In this document: piece by piece, positions 32,330 to 43,277 of the stretch
Layout of the letters: the number at the start of each line of letters is the position of its first letter
Numbering within the stretch: the first letter of the stretch is position 1
Assembly (NCBI GenBank): GCA_024364735.1
Contig: JAGFNQ010005642.1
Location: forward strand, 1 to 64,000
Direction: 5' to 3'
DNA length: 64,000 nt
Origin: Boesenbergia rotunda
Taxonomy: Eukaryota > Streptophyta > Magnoliopsida > Zingiberales > Zingiberaceae
The notes under the pieces: model-generated
Database searches by the model: none
What the model saw: the letters and a program-made list of their open reading frames with translations, nothing else
What the model was told of the DNA's origin: nothing
Program-made: the position numbers and the translations under genes

Positions 32330-32812
32330 TAAACTAAAACCACTATGAACTGATTACTGTGTAATTCAATCTCTTCATCTAGACCCTACATCCTAATTAA
32401 TTCAGTGCACTATGCATCATCACCAATTTAATTATTTTACTTGATTTTCAAGATATAATAGACTCCCCTTGAATAATAAATCATTCCTCCCATCACCATA
32501 AATTTTGAGTCACTAATATCTCTATCAAGTGGCTAATATGTTAACTCCCTAATCAAGAGAGCGATGAATCCTCTATTGATTCAACACTATTCTCTTTACA
32601 TTTTATCATACACCTAACTACCGTATTAATCTCAATCCAATTAAAGACTGCTTTTAACAGTGTCAAAGTACATTACTCAATGCATAGAATAAATGAATAT
32701 CTCAAGTCAAAATATCAGTTACACTCGTTCATTAAGACGAACGACCAATGATGCTTAATATGTGGTGTTCTCTTAAGTGGGCGGTATCCAATGTACCCCA
32801 AAAATCAAGGCT
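32330..32812. other. Unclassified sequence right of element T, no gene
   Basis: AT-rich, stops in all frames. Wording such as GATGCTTAATATGTGGTG resembles LTR sequence but I could not match it to another copy in the window. Confidence 0.35.
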
Positions 32813-33450
32813 TAGCCCCTGCTTAGTGACTTAGCCCATTTGAATTAAATAGTTCTAAGTGTAGGATTTCAAGTATTGAGTTGGTTCAACTTAGGTTAGT
32901 TAGTTTGTGAGTTGATTTAGTTTGTTGTTTTTATTGACAAACATTATAGATTGTATTATGTAAATTATTAATTTTGGTAGATCTCTAATTAAACCATTTT
33001 GACTTATTTTTAAAATGTGTCTTAGGTGAGTATGACCCAGTCGCATGTGCCACAACTTAGTTTCCTCTTAATGTGTCAGTAGACACTTAAGTGAGGAGCT
33101 TGGTAGATTACTTGTATAAATATTATTTCTCTTGATTCCCTTAAGTGTTATCTTAGGGTGCTCAATGTTTTTAATTAGACATTCAAAATTTAGAAATGTT
33201 ACTAGATAACTAGAATCACACAATTGAGTAATACTAAGAAGATTGAATTCAAATTTATCAACTAATAGTTCTTTACGAATAACAAAATTGGAACTTAATT
33301 CGATATTACCTATTCCGATTACCTTATGTTTTTCATTATTGCCTAATGCAATTGATCATAGGTTCTTGAGTTTCAATTTGGTAAATTTTAATCTGTCTCT
33401 AATCATATGTCTGGCACCCATTATCCAATATTCATTGGTCCAAATCTTTA
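32813..33450 (-). pseudogene. Decayed SIRE-like protease/pre-integrase remnant
   Basis: The minus strand aligns by eye with the S3 segment 61040-61690. RDRLKFTKLKLKNL and KVIGIGNIEL mark protease, but the DSG active site is replaced (IMGARHM where S2 and S3 have LDSGCSRHM). Pre-integrase and integrase wording follows to about 32813 with stops and deletions. It is the oldest-looking SIRE copy here. Confidence 0.7.
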
Positions 33451-35030
33451 TGTTTCTACACATAAGATACTTGATTTGGATCCAACTTATACTTGGATTT
33501 TAAGATAGGTTGATTGATTTTTCCTATTTCTATCTCACCCATTCTAGATTGTCAAACATGTTAGTCCAATGGGTTTGTGTGAGATGGTTTTTAATGTAAT
33601 TAATTGAATTGATTTTCAAATTAATTAAATTAAGATGTTTTCATTGAATTTGAATCATAATTAAGTTTAATTATTTAATTAGGTTTAAGTTTTTTAAAAA
33701 TCATTGAGGTATTGATTAAGATGATTAATTATTAAAATTAGAATTATGAGCTAAGTTTAATTAAGTTAGATTGAGTTTTCAAATTATGATTAAGTTAAGA
33801 TTAAGAAATTTGTTAATTAAATTTAGATTAATTGATTAGCTTCAAATTAATTAGGATTTTGCTTTAGTTTTTGATTAATTAGGATTTTTGTTTCAGTTTG
33901 GATTAATTACTATTTTAGTTTAATTTCAAATTTAATTAAAATTAAGGTGTTAATTTTGATTTAATTGACTAAGGTTTAATTTTAACTTCATATCTCATCC
34001 ACACTAAATTACTAAGCAAGTTAATACCATAGGTTATGTGAGATATTTTGTCAATTTTATCTTTAATTAATTTAGTTTGAATTCTAAGGATTGATTGATC
34101 TAGAGTTTGATTCAAATTTAATCATCAATTAATTAAGTGTATATTTCAGGATTCAACTTCCAGGCTGTAGTGAGGCAAATAACCTTCTTGGATATCGAAC
34201 CAATGACCATTTTCTTAGATAAAGCTGATTCATGAAATTGAGCACTTAGCTAATTTATTGAAAAACTCTAGTCTAACTAGTCTAGCTAGGATGTGGCGAG
34301 GTAGTTTTAGTTAATTCAACTTATCTAAGCATACCAATTGGGGTACACCTTACCCCACTTAACTTCCTAGACCAAGCTTCCCTAGTGTACTATGATCATC
34401 TCGCCCCACTTTGATACTATGTTAGACAAGTATCAATCAAGCTTAAATCCTAATCTAAGGATTCTAAGTTAAGCAATAAGTAAACTAAGCATGCAAAAGA
34501 AAATGGTAAATCAAACAATCATGCAGTTTATCTAATAGGAAAAATTATTTTTCTATTACTTCCCCCTGAATCATAACCTCAATCAAGTCTATCTAGGTAA
34601 TGAATCTAACTCTTGGGGATCCAAAATTGATTTGGTCCAGCTTAATTAATCAAACATGATTTAGGGAACCATGTTTGGATTCGGTTTTTAGCATTTTGAT
34701 TTAGTAGAGATAGATACTATTTGAATTGAGTTATAGCTTTATAACCGAGTCCGGATTGATTCCGGATTGATTATATACAACCTTTTGAGTTCCAAGCATC
34801 ATATCAAGGTACTTCGAGCTTGAATAGAACCGTTTCAATGATTCATTAAGTTCATTGACTTGAATGTTCAAACTAGAATTTTCTTCCTCAAGTTGTTAGA
34901 CTTAAGTTGAAATTCCACTTTGAACTTATTCAATCGAAAAACTTAGGTTAGTCTCCTCCTTAAGCTCTTTTATCTCATTTTGGTGTGACTTGACTCAAAA
35001 ATTGAATTTAGCTAGTTCTCGAGTAAAATT
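33451..35030 (-). pseudogene. Decayed SIRE-like remnant: conserved block and gag tail
   Basis: Holds a TTAATTAA-rich filler (33590-34130), then the conserved block (34150-34410), then the gag tail region (34600-35025), which aligns with 55195-55640 of S2. No open frame survives. It is cut at 35030 by an LTR. Confidence 0.6.
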
Positions 35031-36117
35031 TGTAGGGTTCTACGGCGAAAAAAACCAAAAGCACAACGGAAATTGATCCCTCCAGAGATCCATGTGAATG
35101 TAGACTATTCTTGCAACTACTCTAGCGAATATGAGTGCTACCTTTGATAGGTGAACAACCCTCGAAATCTGCTAGTCCGGCCGATCTGGGTATAATTAGA
35201 ATGTCTACGCCTCTATAGTATCCTCACAAACTTGTCCCTTCCTTTGTCTCACAAACTCAGGAATTGGAGAGAGTCTCAAAAATTGAAAACCCTCATTCTC
35301 AGGAAAATTGGAGAATCTTAAGCATTTTTCTCTTCTTAAAAGTTAGATAGTGTTAAGCCTTTTTAACCTACTCAAGAAGTTGGAGAGTCTTAAGACTTTT
35401 ACCTTCTCAAGAAGTTAGAGAGTCTTATGTCTTTTAACCTTCTCAAGAAGTTGGAGAGTCTTAAGATTTTTACCTTCTCAAGAAGTTAGAGAGTCTTATA
35501 TCTTTTAACCTTCTCAAGAAGTTGGAGAGTCTTCAACCTTTTACCTTCTCTAGAAGTTAGAGAGCCTTGCTAGCGATGATATTTAAGGTGACAATCAAAA
35601 AGAAAACCTAACCATTAGGGTTTCTTGTAGTGGGCTTATGTTTAAGGTTCGAAACCATAAAATAAACTAATCTCCAAATCAACATACTCTTTGTATATGA
35701 ACCATTAGGTTCTCATAACGTTGGCAGTGTTTCTAAAACTATTTTAGATACACAAACAATAAGTGACATCTAGCAGTGTATCATTACCACCCAAGTGATA
35801 AGAATATCGAGATTCGACCATACCTATCTATGACCATTATCTCGTATAACTCGTTCCTTTTATCCTTGATATCTAAATTGATCCATGAGACATAGACTAA
35901 GTCATTCTCTCATCAATCTATGTGTTTTTTGATATCTAAATAGACTCACTTAAACATATAAGATTATCCCATATTAGCTAATTAGAGCATGATCATGCAT
36001 TTCAGTAGTTCTACTCAATCATGGGGCCCACAAATATCTCTTTCGTTATATGGAAGGGACAAATCCCATCTAAATTGCTCACATCCCTCGTCATAGCTCA
36101 TTGTATATCTATTGAAT
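35031..36117 (-). repeat. Truncated LTR related to the solo LTR at 29301
   Basis: Starts TGTAGGGTTCTACGGCG and shares wording with 29301-30600 (for example GTTCTCATAACGTTGGCA against GTTCTCGTGACGTTGGCA, and CTTGATATCTAAATTGA). Contains a 60-70-bp tandem repeat built on GAAGTTGGAGAGTCTTAAG (35335-35575). Breaks off near 36117. Confidence 0.65.
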
Positions 36118-36660
36118 GACGTTATAGAATTGGATCAAAGTAAGATGAGAGAGGGGGAGGTGAATCTCATTCATTTTAAATCTTTCTTTTCGTATCATAA
36201 ATCTCGAGTCAAAGTCGTAGCGGAAATAAAAATAAACTCACAAATCAAGAGACAAATTATTTTTACTTGGTTCAGAGCTTATGTCAACTCCTACTCCAAG
36301 GCTGATGATCCTTGACTGCTTCCGATGGGTAATCCATCATAGTTCTTTTCTTTGAAACTTTTCGAAGAAAAGAAAACTCGTTCAATATGGAAGGAGTATG
36401 GTAACACTCTACTATCTCCTTGTAAATGAATGCAAGTATAAATATAAATTGATTTACCGACAACAATAGTAGAAGTTGAAGCATAGTTGTCAGAGTGCCT
36501 TTGGGCGTAGTAGAATCTAAACTTGAACACGCAGTAGCAGAAATAGATTAGGCAGATAGAAAACTTCTACTTGGCTTGTACCTTGAGATGCTATTATATA
36601 GGGCTTGTTCAGTCGGTTGATAAACGATTAACTTGACTAATCCGTTCAATCGACTGATCT
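36118..36660 (-). repeat. SIRE-type LTR fragment, minus orientation
   Basis: Resembles the first part of the S2 LTRs (TTACTTGGTTCAGAGC against TTACTTGGTTCGGAGTC, and CTCCTACTCCAAGGC). Minus-strand TATA-like CCTATATAATAG near 36596. Diverged. ORFs here are shadows. Confidence 0.55.
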
Positions 36661-37234
36661 TTCGATGTGCCCATTCCACGTGCTTGGATCAAAGCCAAGT
36701 GCCCGAATTCTAGTCCAGGCGCCCGTAATGGCCCGCCACATCAGCAATAGCCGTTGTCAAGTCCAAGTGCCTGGACCACTTTCTAGGTGCCTGGATTGTC
36801 CAAACTCACCCAGAGACCGTTGCCAAGTGGATCAGACTCGACGGAGTCCAGGATCCTGGATAAGCTTCCAGGCGCTCGGAATAGGCCACATTAGTAAATA
36901 GATAGTTGAACCTTAACACTATAAATAGAGCCCTTTTGAGCTTAAAAAAGAAAAATACTCTGTATTTCATTCTTACATCTTGTACGCTTACCAGTTGTTC
37001 TCAATTTGTGAAAGAGGTTTATTCGCCTCCAACATTGGTGCAGAAGGAGATTGTTAGTGTGCTTGACCTTGCCTTAGATTAGCAACCATCTAGGTTGCAA
37101 ACCAAGTAAATCTTCGTGTCCTCTTACTTTATTTTATATTAGTTGCTTTGTTCAATTAATATGTGTATCCTTGCTAATTTAGAAGCAAGAGATTAAGTTT
37201 ATTTTTGTAAGCTATTCATGCCTCTCTAGCCAAC
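36661..37234 (+). repeat. LTR fragment, plus orientation
   Basis: AGGCGCC-type words (36710-36880) precede a plus-strand TATA (CACTATAAATAGAGCC, near 36920) and a leader, the layout of the SIRE-type LTRs but in the opposite direction to 36118-36660. The two pieces meet head to head. Confidence 0.45.
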
Positions 37235-39309
37235 TGATAAGTACTATTTTGTTGATTATTTCAAGCTCTAAAATCCATGATTGACCCATATTTTACATGC
37301 TTAATCTTGAATTCACCATAGGTTCTATGAATTAATTTTATTTTGGGTTTTATTGGAAATCTTTATACATTTGAAATATTTTGGCACTAAATTGTTAATC
37401 TACTTTTATAGGCTTGGAAGGATCATGGACCTAGGTCATGCTGGGTCAAACTTGAGTCAGAATTGGATCCGGATCGAGTGATCAAGCATCAAACTAATAT
37501 GGGCCGTCTGATTCAATAACGGCTAGATCTGAGCCATCTGCGAACTTTTGATGCAATTCGAGCTAGGGTTAAAGCTAATCATACACTCAGGTCAAGATCT
37601 GAATTTTTCATCCAAATCAGAGATCATTCAGCCATTGGATCAAACTCAAGAGGATCTATACCGTCCATTCAAAGATCAGGTAGATCTGAGCCATCCGCTG
37701 TAAATTTGGAAGATCCGAGTTACTAAGAGGCAGATCCTTACCCTTGATTGAGATCTGGAGGTTTTGGTTTAGATCTGAAGAGATCTAGCCGTTGGATGGA
37801 GCAAAGAGAATCACAACCGTCCATTTCAAACTATATAAACTGTTCTCCTTCTCCGATCAGATCTGTCGCGTCTTCGCCGCAAGTAGAGTTCTTCGTGTTC
37901 TTCACTGTCTTCTTCAATTCTTTCTCATCTGATCGTGCGACCGCATTGATTCCAACCTTGGATTGAGTTCTTGATCGTCGGGACTACTTCTCCGTGGGGT
38001 TTTCAGCTCAAATTCGTCACTGAACAGAGCTAAGTGGGGGTTCACCAGCTCTGCCATTCGCCGGATCGAATCTCCGTTGTATTCTATTCTTCGTCCACCT
38101 GAGCAAGTCGGAGGGTTCTTCGAGTGGCTCTGATCGTTCCTAAGTCATCACCGCAATCCCACACAGCGAGTACGAGGAGATCGGATGGATGTTTCAACCG
38201 GAAGCAATTTTGAGCTGAATTGATCGCGGAGTCAGAAATTCTAGCGATTTGTCAAACTAGGGGGTTCGTGGCTGACTCTTGTGTGACAGCAAGAAGGACT
38301 TGTACCAAGGGAAGGGATCGATGTTTAGATTTTTGGTGGATTTTCATTTCTGAACATCAATTTTCGTTTCTGCATTCTTCAGTTTTTTTTCTTATTTCTG
38401 CATTCTTATCAGAAAGGTTGCCTGTTTAGTGTAATATTGCACTTGATCTCAGCTTGCTTGCATTCGGTTTCCATTTCTGCGTATCAGTTTCCATTTCTGC
38501 GTATCAGTTTTTAGTTTTTGAATTTTGTATCAAGCGAACATTAGTTTTTCTTCTGAACTTACATTGCAGCTTGCTTCATTTACATTGCACTTGATATCAA
38601 TTTCTGCGTATCAGCTTGCCTCATTTACATTAGTTTTTCTGTATACTAGTTTTTACAGTTTAGCAGAGTTTTGTATCATTTCTGCACTCACTAGATTTTG
38701 TATCAAGTGAATTTTGCAGCTTGCTTCACATTCGGGTTGTGTCTGAATTTCAGTTTTCTTTTTTGCGTATCAGCTTGTAGTTTCTGCAGTTTGTATCAAG
38801 TGGAAATTCCGCACTGATTGGTATCAAGTTAAACACAACTTAATTCCTGCATATCACTGTGTTTGTTCGTTTCATGCATTTTGTATCAGTGAAGATTAAG
38901 ACACTGATTGGAGTACAACTTGTTCCACATTCGGTTGTTTTGAGTTTTAATTCCTGAAGTTAAACATAACTTTTAGTGTAGTATTTCACTTGATATCAGT
39001 TTTGTATGCAAATTCTGCGAATTTACATTAGTTGATTAAGTTTTCATTGGTTGAGTCCATTAACTGCCATTACCTAGTTTAAATTCGCCTAGTTAAGTTT
39101 CTTTCCTTTTCACTGTGTTTTCATTTCTAATTTCAAACAAAACTCAAATCTTACTTGAAACCCAAAAATATTTGACGACACATAAATTCGAGCTTGAACC
39201 AAACATCCTAAACTAGCCCTATGAAAAATATGACCTGTGGCCCCTTTACTACATTTAAATTGTGAGCTGGGGTTTCCAGCAGTTGAAATATTTAAATTTG
39301 AGGCCCACA
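37235..39309 (+). repeat. Candidate Tat/Ogre-type gypsy LTR with downstream primer site
   Basis: Begins TGATAAGTACTATTTTG and ends AGGCCCACA. The next bases, TTGGTGACATCTATTTTTGG, look like a worn form of the TTGGCGACTCT...GGGG primer site seen in Ogre/Tat elements. Plus-strand TATA (ACTATATAAACTG, near 37829) is followed by a CT-rich leader and then repeated TTTCTGCGTATCAG phrases (38470-38780). No flanking duplication was found, so borders rest on the ends and primer site alone. Short ORFs here are not supported. Confidence 0.45.
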
Positions 39310-40211
39310 TTGGTGACATCTATTTTTGGGGTCCATCACCAACCCTACATGGATCATGGAAACCAGGTAGGAAGTCTAGATGATCAAGTGGACCTGATAT
39401 CTGGTAGATGGATTCTATAAGTCTGGAGAACCCTATATTAAATCAAAAGTATGCCTTGGCAGGCAGATGTGCTGTTTAGCGGTTAAAGTTCAAACATGTC
39501 TGGAGGACTCGATGTTTGGCAAGTTTAGGCTCCTGGAGGAAATGCAGTGAGGTTGTGTCTTAGTAAGGACAAATCTTAGGCGCTAATCCAACTAAAAAAA
39601 TCAATGGAGGTTTCTAAGTTAAGATCAAGACTGCCCTAACTGTCATACTCATGCATTTATTCATCTATTATCTGACTCTATTTTACAGGACTTCTATTAT
39701 TGTATATTTCCTGTGCTAACTTTGTTTTGCAAATAAATAAAATTTTAAATTTGACAAAAGGTTTAGTTGAGCGATAGTGGGATAAGTTGACTAATCCTTA
39801 AATGGTAAAGAAAGTTGATAAGATCAAATCTTGTAGGAAAGGAAATCTAGAGATTTGGTTGATGGATAAGCTTTATCAGTCAATCAAACAATATGATTTA
39901 TGTGATCAGATAGATCATATCAGAGTAAAGAAGGAAAGACACTCGGTTCAATCGACAGATAGATGGATTAGTTGAAGATTGCACTAAGATCATTTCACCT
40001 TTGTTATCACCTATTACACATGCTATTGTTCAGCAACAAGTTTATTTTCCTGATAGGCGCCAGATTCACTTTGATTGTGGAAAACTATAGGAGCTTGCAA
40101 TTCTGCTAAAATGTTAAAATTGAAGGAAACAGGGCTTTGATCTTTACTCAAATGACTAAGATGTTTGATATCTTGGAGGCACTCATTAATTTGTATGGCA
40201 TACCTACATGT
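39310..40211. other. Degraded retroelement interior, no readable gene
   Basis: Follows the candidate LTR and primer site. No domain could be read on either strand. Confidence 0.35.
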
Positions 40212-40531
40212 TGTTGGGGTTGCAAAGTTGTAAACAAAGTCCTACATTAAAAATACATGAGAAAGATCATGAATTTATAAGGGAAAGATAACTCTGTTGG
40301 TTTGAGGTCTTTTAGATAAAGTCAAAAAATAAAACCATGAGAGTTTAGGTCCAAAATGGATAATATCATACCATTGTAGAGATATCTAAATCCATTTGAT
40401 TCTAACAATTAGTATCAGAGCCCAAACAGATAGGCTTTCCACTTGAGGGTATCCTGTGGTTCTTCATTTAAAGGTGAGATTGTAGAGGTTGCAAACAAAG
40501 TCCTACATTGAAAACAAATAGGAAAGATATC
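40212..40531 (+). mobile_element. TRIM element, 3' LTR truncated
   Basis: A short LTR (40212-40407, TGTTGGGGTTGC to TTCTAACA, 196 bases) is followed by ATTAGTATCAGAGCC, a near-perfect initiator tRNA-Met primer site, 60-70 bases of interior, and the start of a second LTR (about 40484, GGTTGCAAACAAAGTCCTAC) cut off by the LTR at 40532. The small size and absence of coding capacity fit a terminal-repeat retrotransposon in miniature. Wording such as CCATGAGAGTTTAGG and GGATAATATCATACC recalls a widespread plant TRIM family. Confidence 0.75.
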
Positions 40532-41481
40532 TGTTGGTGCAAGGTGCATCAGTGATGTCCTCCTCTGAGTGTTTCAGTGTTTAATAATATGCTTAAGTTA
40601 GTGATACATTGATCAAGGGAAGGGTGAGCCAAGAAAAGAGTACCAAAGTGAACCAAAGTCCTAGTTATCCTAGGCACGAAGTCTTGGTTCGAAGAATTGG
40701 GCACTAAGTCCTGATCATGGATTGAGCACTAAGTCCTAGCTGAGGGTTGGGCACCGAAGACCTGATCGAGGGTTTGGCACGAAGTCCTAGTTCAAGGAAT
40801 TGAGCACTAAGTCCTGGCCGAGGGTTGGGCACCGAAGTCCTAGTTCAAGGAATTGGGCACTAAGTCCTAGCCGAGGGTTGGGCACCGAAGTCCTGGACCT
40901 AGGGTTTGGTCACGAAGTCTTGGTCCGAGAGATTGAGCAACTTAGCTGAGCGATGACTAAGGACGAAGTAGAGACGGGTCAAGGTTCAGACGTCTTGAGA
41001 TCTGGGAGTCTCGAAGGCTAAGTAAAAGTCCAACCAGATGGGCCGGGTGGCAACCGTCTCCTGAGAGGAGTAGGTGAAAGGCGTGTTCCCCTGGATGAGA
41101 ACTTAGGCGTCAATTCGACGTAGGGTTTTGCGAGAAATCCGAAGTCAGAACCAATTCGTTAAGGTTATGATTGTTCATGTGTTTGCCTTGTATTTATGTA
41201 TCTTGCAGGTACCTAAAATTGAAGACAAAGTAGACAAACAAATACACAACAGGGCTGGAAACCTGGCTGCTACGCACCCCCATTAACCAGGGCACCCTAA
41301 TAAAACAGGTGCCTCAATGAAACAGGCGCCTGAATCATTCAGGCGCCTCCTTCAACACAGGTGCCCTGGATCAAAGGTGTATCTGCTGTTGAGAGTTCGA
41401 CGCGAAGATAAGCTTTGACCAAGCTTGTGAGGTGCCTCCTTCATCACAGGCGCCCCAGACAAGACTATATAAAGGGGCTTC
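40532..41481 (+). repeat. N1-family LTR, 5' part, plus orientation
   Basis: Starts TGTTGGTGCAAGGTGCATCA, the reverse complement of the N1 LTR end, and carries the same 30-bp U3 repeats (40660-40900), AGGCGCC words (41275-41455) and TATA (ACTATATAAAGG, 41464-41475). The part downstream of the TATA box is missing: the sequence switches to the S2 LTR at 41482. Confidence 0.75.
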
Positions 41482-42421
41482 TGTGGGATCGGATTGAATC
41501 GATAGAGGGGGGTGAATATTGATCGTTAAATTTTCGAAAATAGTTAGTGAAATTACACAGCGGAAAAGCAAAAACAATCGCTAACACTTTTGTTTTTTAC
41601 TTGGTTCGGAGTCATAGTCGACTCCTACTCCAAGGCCCACGGTCCTTGACTGTTTACAACGGGCAATTCTATATTTTCGTAAAGTGATTACAAGTTGAGT
41701 ACAAATATAGAATTAAAAAGAATTACAGTACTTAATAAAAAAAATTATACCGACGACCGGAGAAGTTAGAAATTCGGAGCCGCAGGTCGTCGTTGGCGCT
41801 TGAATCTCGAGTATGGAGCTTGTCGGAGCGGAGCGCGTGAATGAGTGCGTAGAGAGCAATTGTTGTGGAAGCCAAGGGGCGAACCCCTTTATATAGTCGT
41901 AGCTGGGGTGCCTGTGTTGAAGGGGGCGCCTGACACGTGGCCTGTCCTGCGAGAACCTCAATCCGCAGACTTACCCAGCACTTATCCCCTCAACCAGGGC
42001 GCCTGAGCTAACTGGGGTGCCTGTGATAACACAGGAGCCTCATATGCAGTCTTGAGGCTTGCTTCGCAGAGTTCTGGAATTTGCCCTTTGTCTGGGGCGC
42101 CTGTCTCAACATAGGCGCCTAGCCCAAGCAGGGCGCCTCACTCCATTGAGGCGCCTGGGAGCAGAAACTTCATCCCTTCGTTCCTGCAACCAGGGTTAGT
42201 TCCAAAACACATGAAACATATATATGATATGAAATTAAGCATGATTTACAGCCTGAGCTGTCTTGGTTCTGAATTTGAGCTTCCCAAATGGAACCCTAGG
42301 TCGAACCGACGTCTAATGTTCCCTCTACGGGGAACACGTCCTCACCTACTCCTCACGGGAGAGTTTACCTTTTTGCCAACCGGCTCCTTCGGTTAGACTT
42401 TTGCCCAGCTTCACTCACCAG
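41482..42421 (-). repeat. S2 3' LTR, first part
   Basis: Starts TGTGGGATCGG (57010 reads TGTTGGATCGA). GATAGAGGGGGG lies near the terminus, a TATA (CTATATAAAGG on the minus strand, about 41890) is present, and GGGCGCC-type words occur at 41905-42155. It ends at a single unresolved base (N, 42422), after which gypsy sequence begins. Confidence 0.8.
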
Positions 42422-42422
42422 N

Positions 42423-43242
42423 CCCTAGGCACCAAACTTCAGTTCAGCACAGCTTCCATCCCCAGACAGATGGACAAACAGAGAGAGTAAATCAGATTTT
42501 AGAAGACATGCTCAGGGCTTGTGCATTGGACTTTAAAGGTAGTTGGTGTAAATTTCTGTGCTTAGCTGAGTTTGCCTACAACAATAGCTATCAGGCCACC
42601 ATCAGGATGGCGCCTTATGAGGCATTGTACGGCAGGAAATGCAGATCACCCATATGTTGGCAAGAAGCTGGTGAGAAGAAAGAGATGGAGTCAGAATTAG
42701 GCAGCCAGACTGAGCTTATAGATGAGACCACTCAGGCTATCCAGACGATCCGCCAGAGGATTGAGACTGCCCAGAGTAGACAGAAAAGTTATGCTGACAC
42801 CACGCCGTAGGCCACTTGAATTCCAAGTGGAGATTTAGTATTTCTCAAGGTCGCTCCTATGAAGGGAGTGACGAGATTTGGCAAAAAGGGCAAGCTAAGT
42901 CCCCGCTACATAGGACCCTATGAGATTATAAAGAGAGTTGGGAAAGTAGCCTATGAGCTGGACTTACCAGAGGATATGTCAGCTATCCACAGTACATTTC
43001 ATGTCTCTATGCTAAAGAAGTGTATTCACGATCCCAATCAAGTGATTCAGCCTCAGTCAGTACAGATCCAGGAAGATCTTAGCTATGAGAGCAGACCGAC
43101 ACAGATAGTGGACAAAGCAGTTAAAAGATTAAGAAACAAGGAAGTGCCACTAGTGAAGGTCATTTGGCAGAATCAAAAGCATGAGGAGGCTACTTGGGAA
43201 CGTGAGGACAGCATGAGAGAAAGATATCCAGAATTATTCTAA
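42423..43242 (+). pseudogene. Chromodomain gypsy (Tekay/Del-like): integrase C-terminus and chromodomain
   Basis: Opens in the integrase core at TAFHPQTDGQTERVNQ, which holds the catalytic Glu, continues through SWCKFLCLAEFAYNNSYQAT and EALYGRKCRSP, then LVFLKVAPMKGVTRFGKKGK, YIGPYEIIKRVGKVAYELDL and STFHVSMLKKC, and ends with a chromodomain-like PLVKVIWQNQKHEEATWERE. A compensated pair of frameshifts between about 42799 and 42832 creates two stops (TAG, TGA) and then restores the frame. Everything upstream (gag to mid-integrase) is missing at the N. Chromodomains direct such integrases to certain chromatin; that is family knowledge. Confidence 0.88.
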
Positions 43243-43277
43243 GTTCGAGGACGAACTTTTTATAAGGTATGGGGGAT

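Noticed and set aside
37748..38710. Plus-strand ORFs of 61-72 codons as host exons
   Set aside because: They follow the TATA of a candidate LTR and consist of leader sequence and TTTCTGCGTATCAG repeats.
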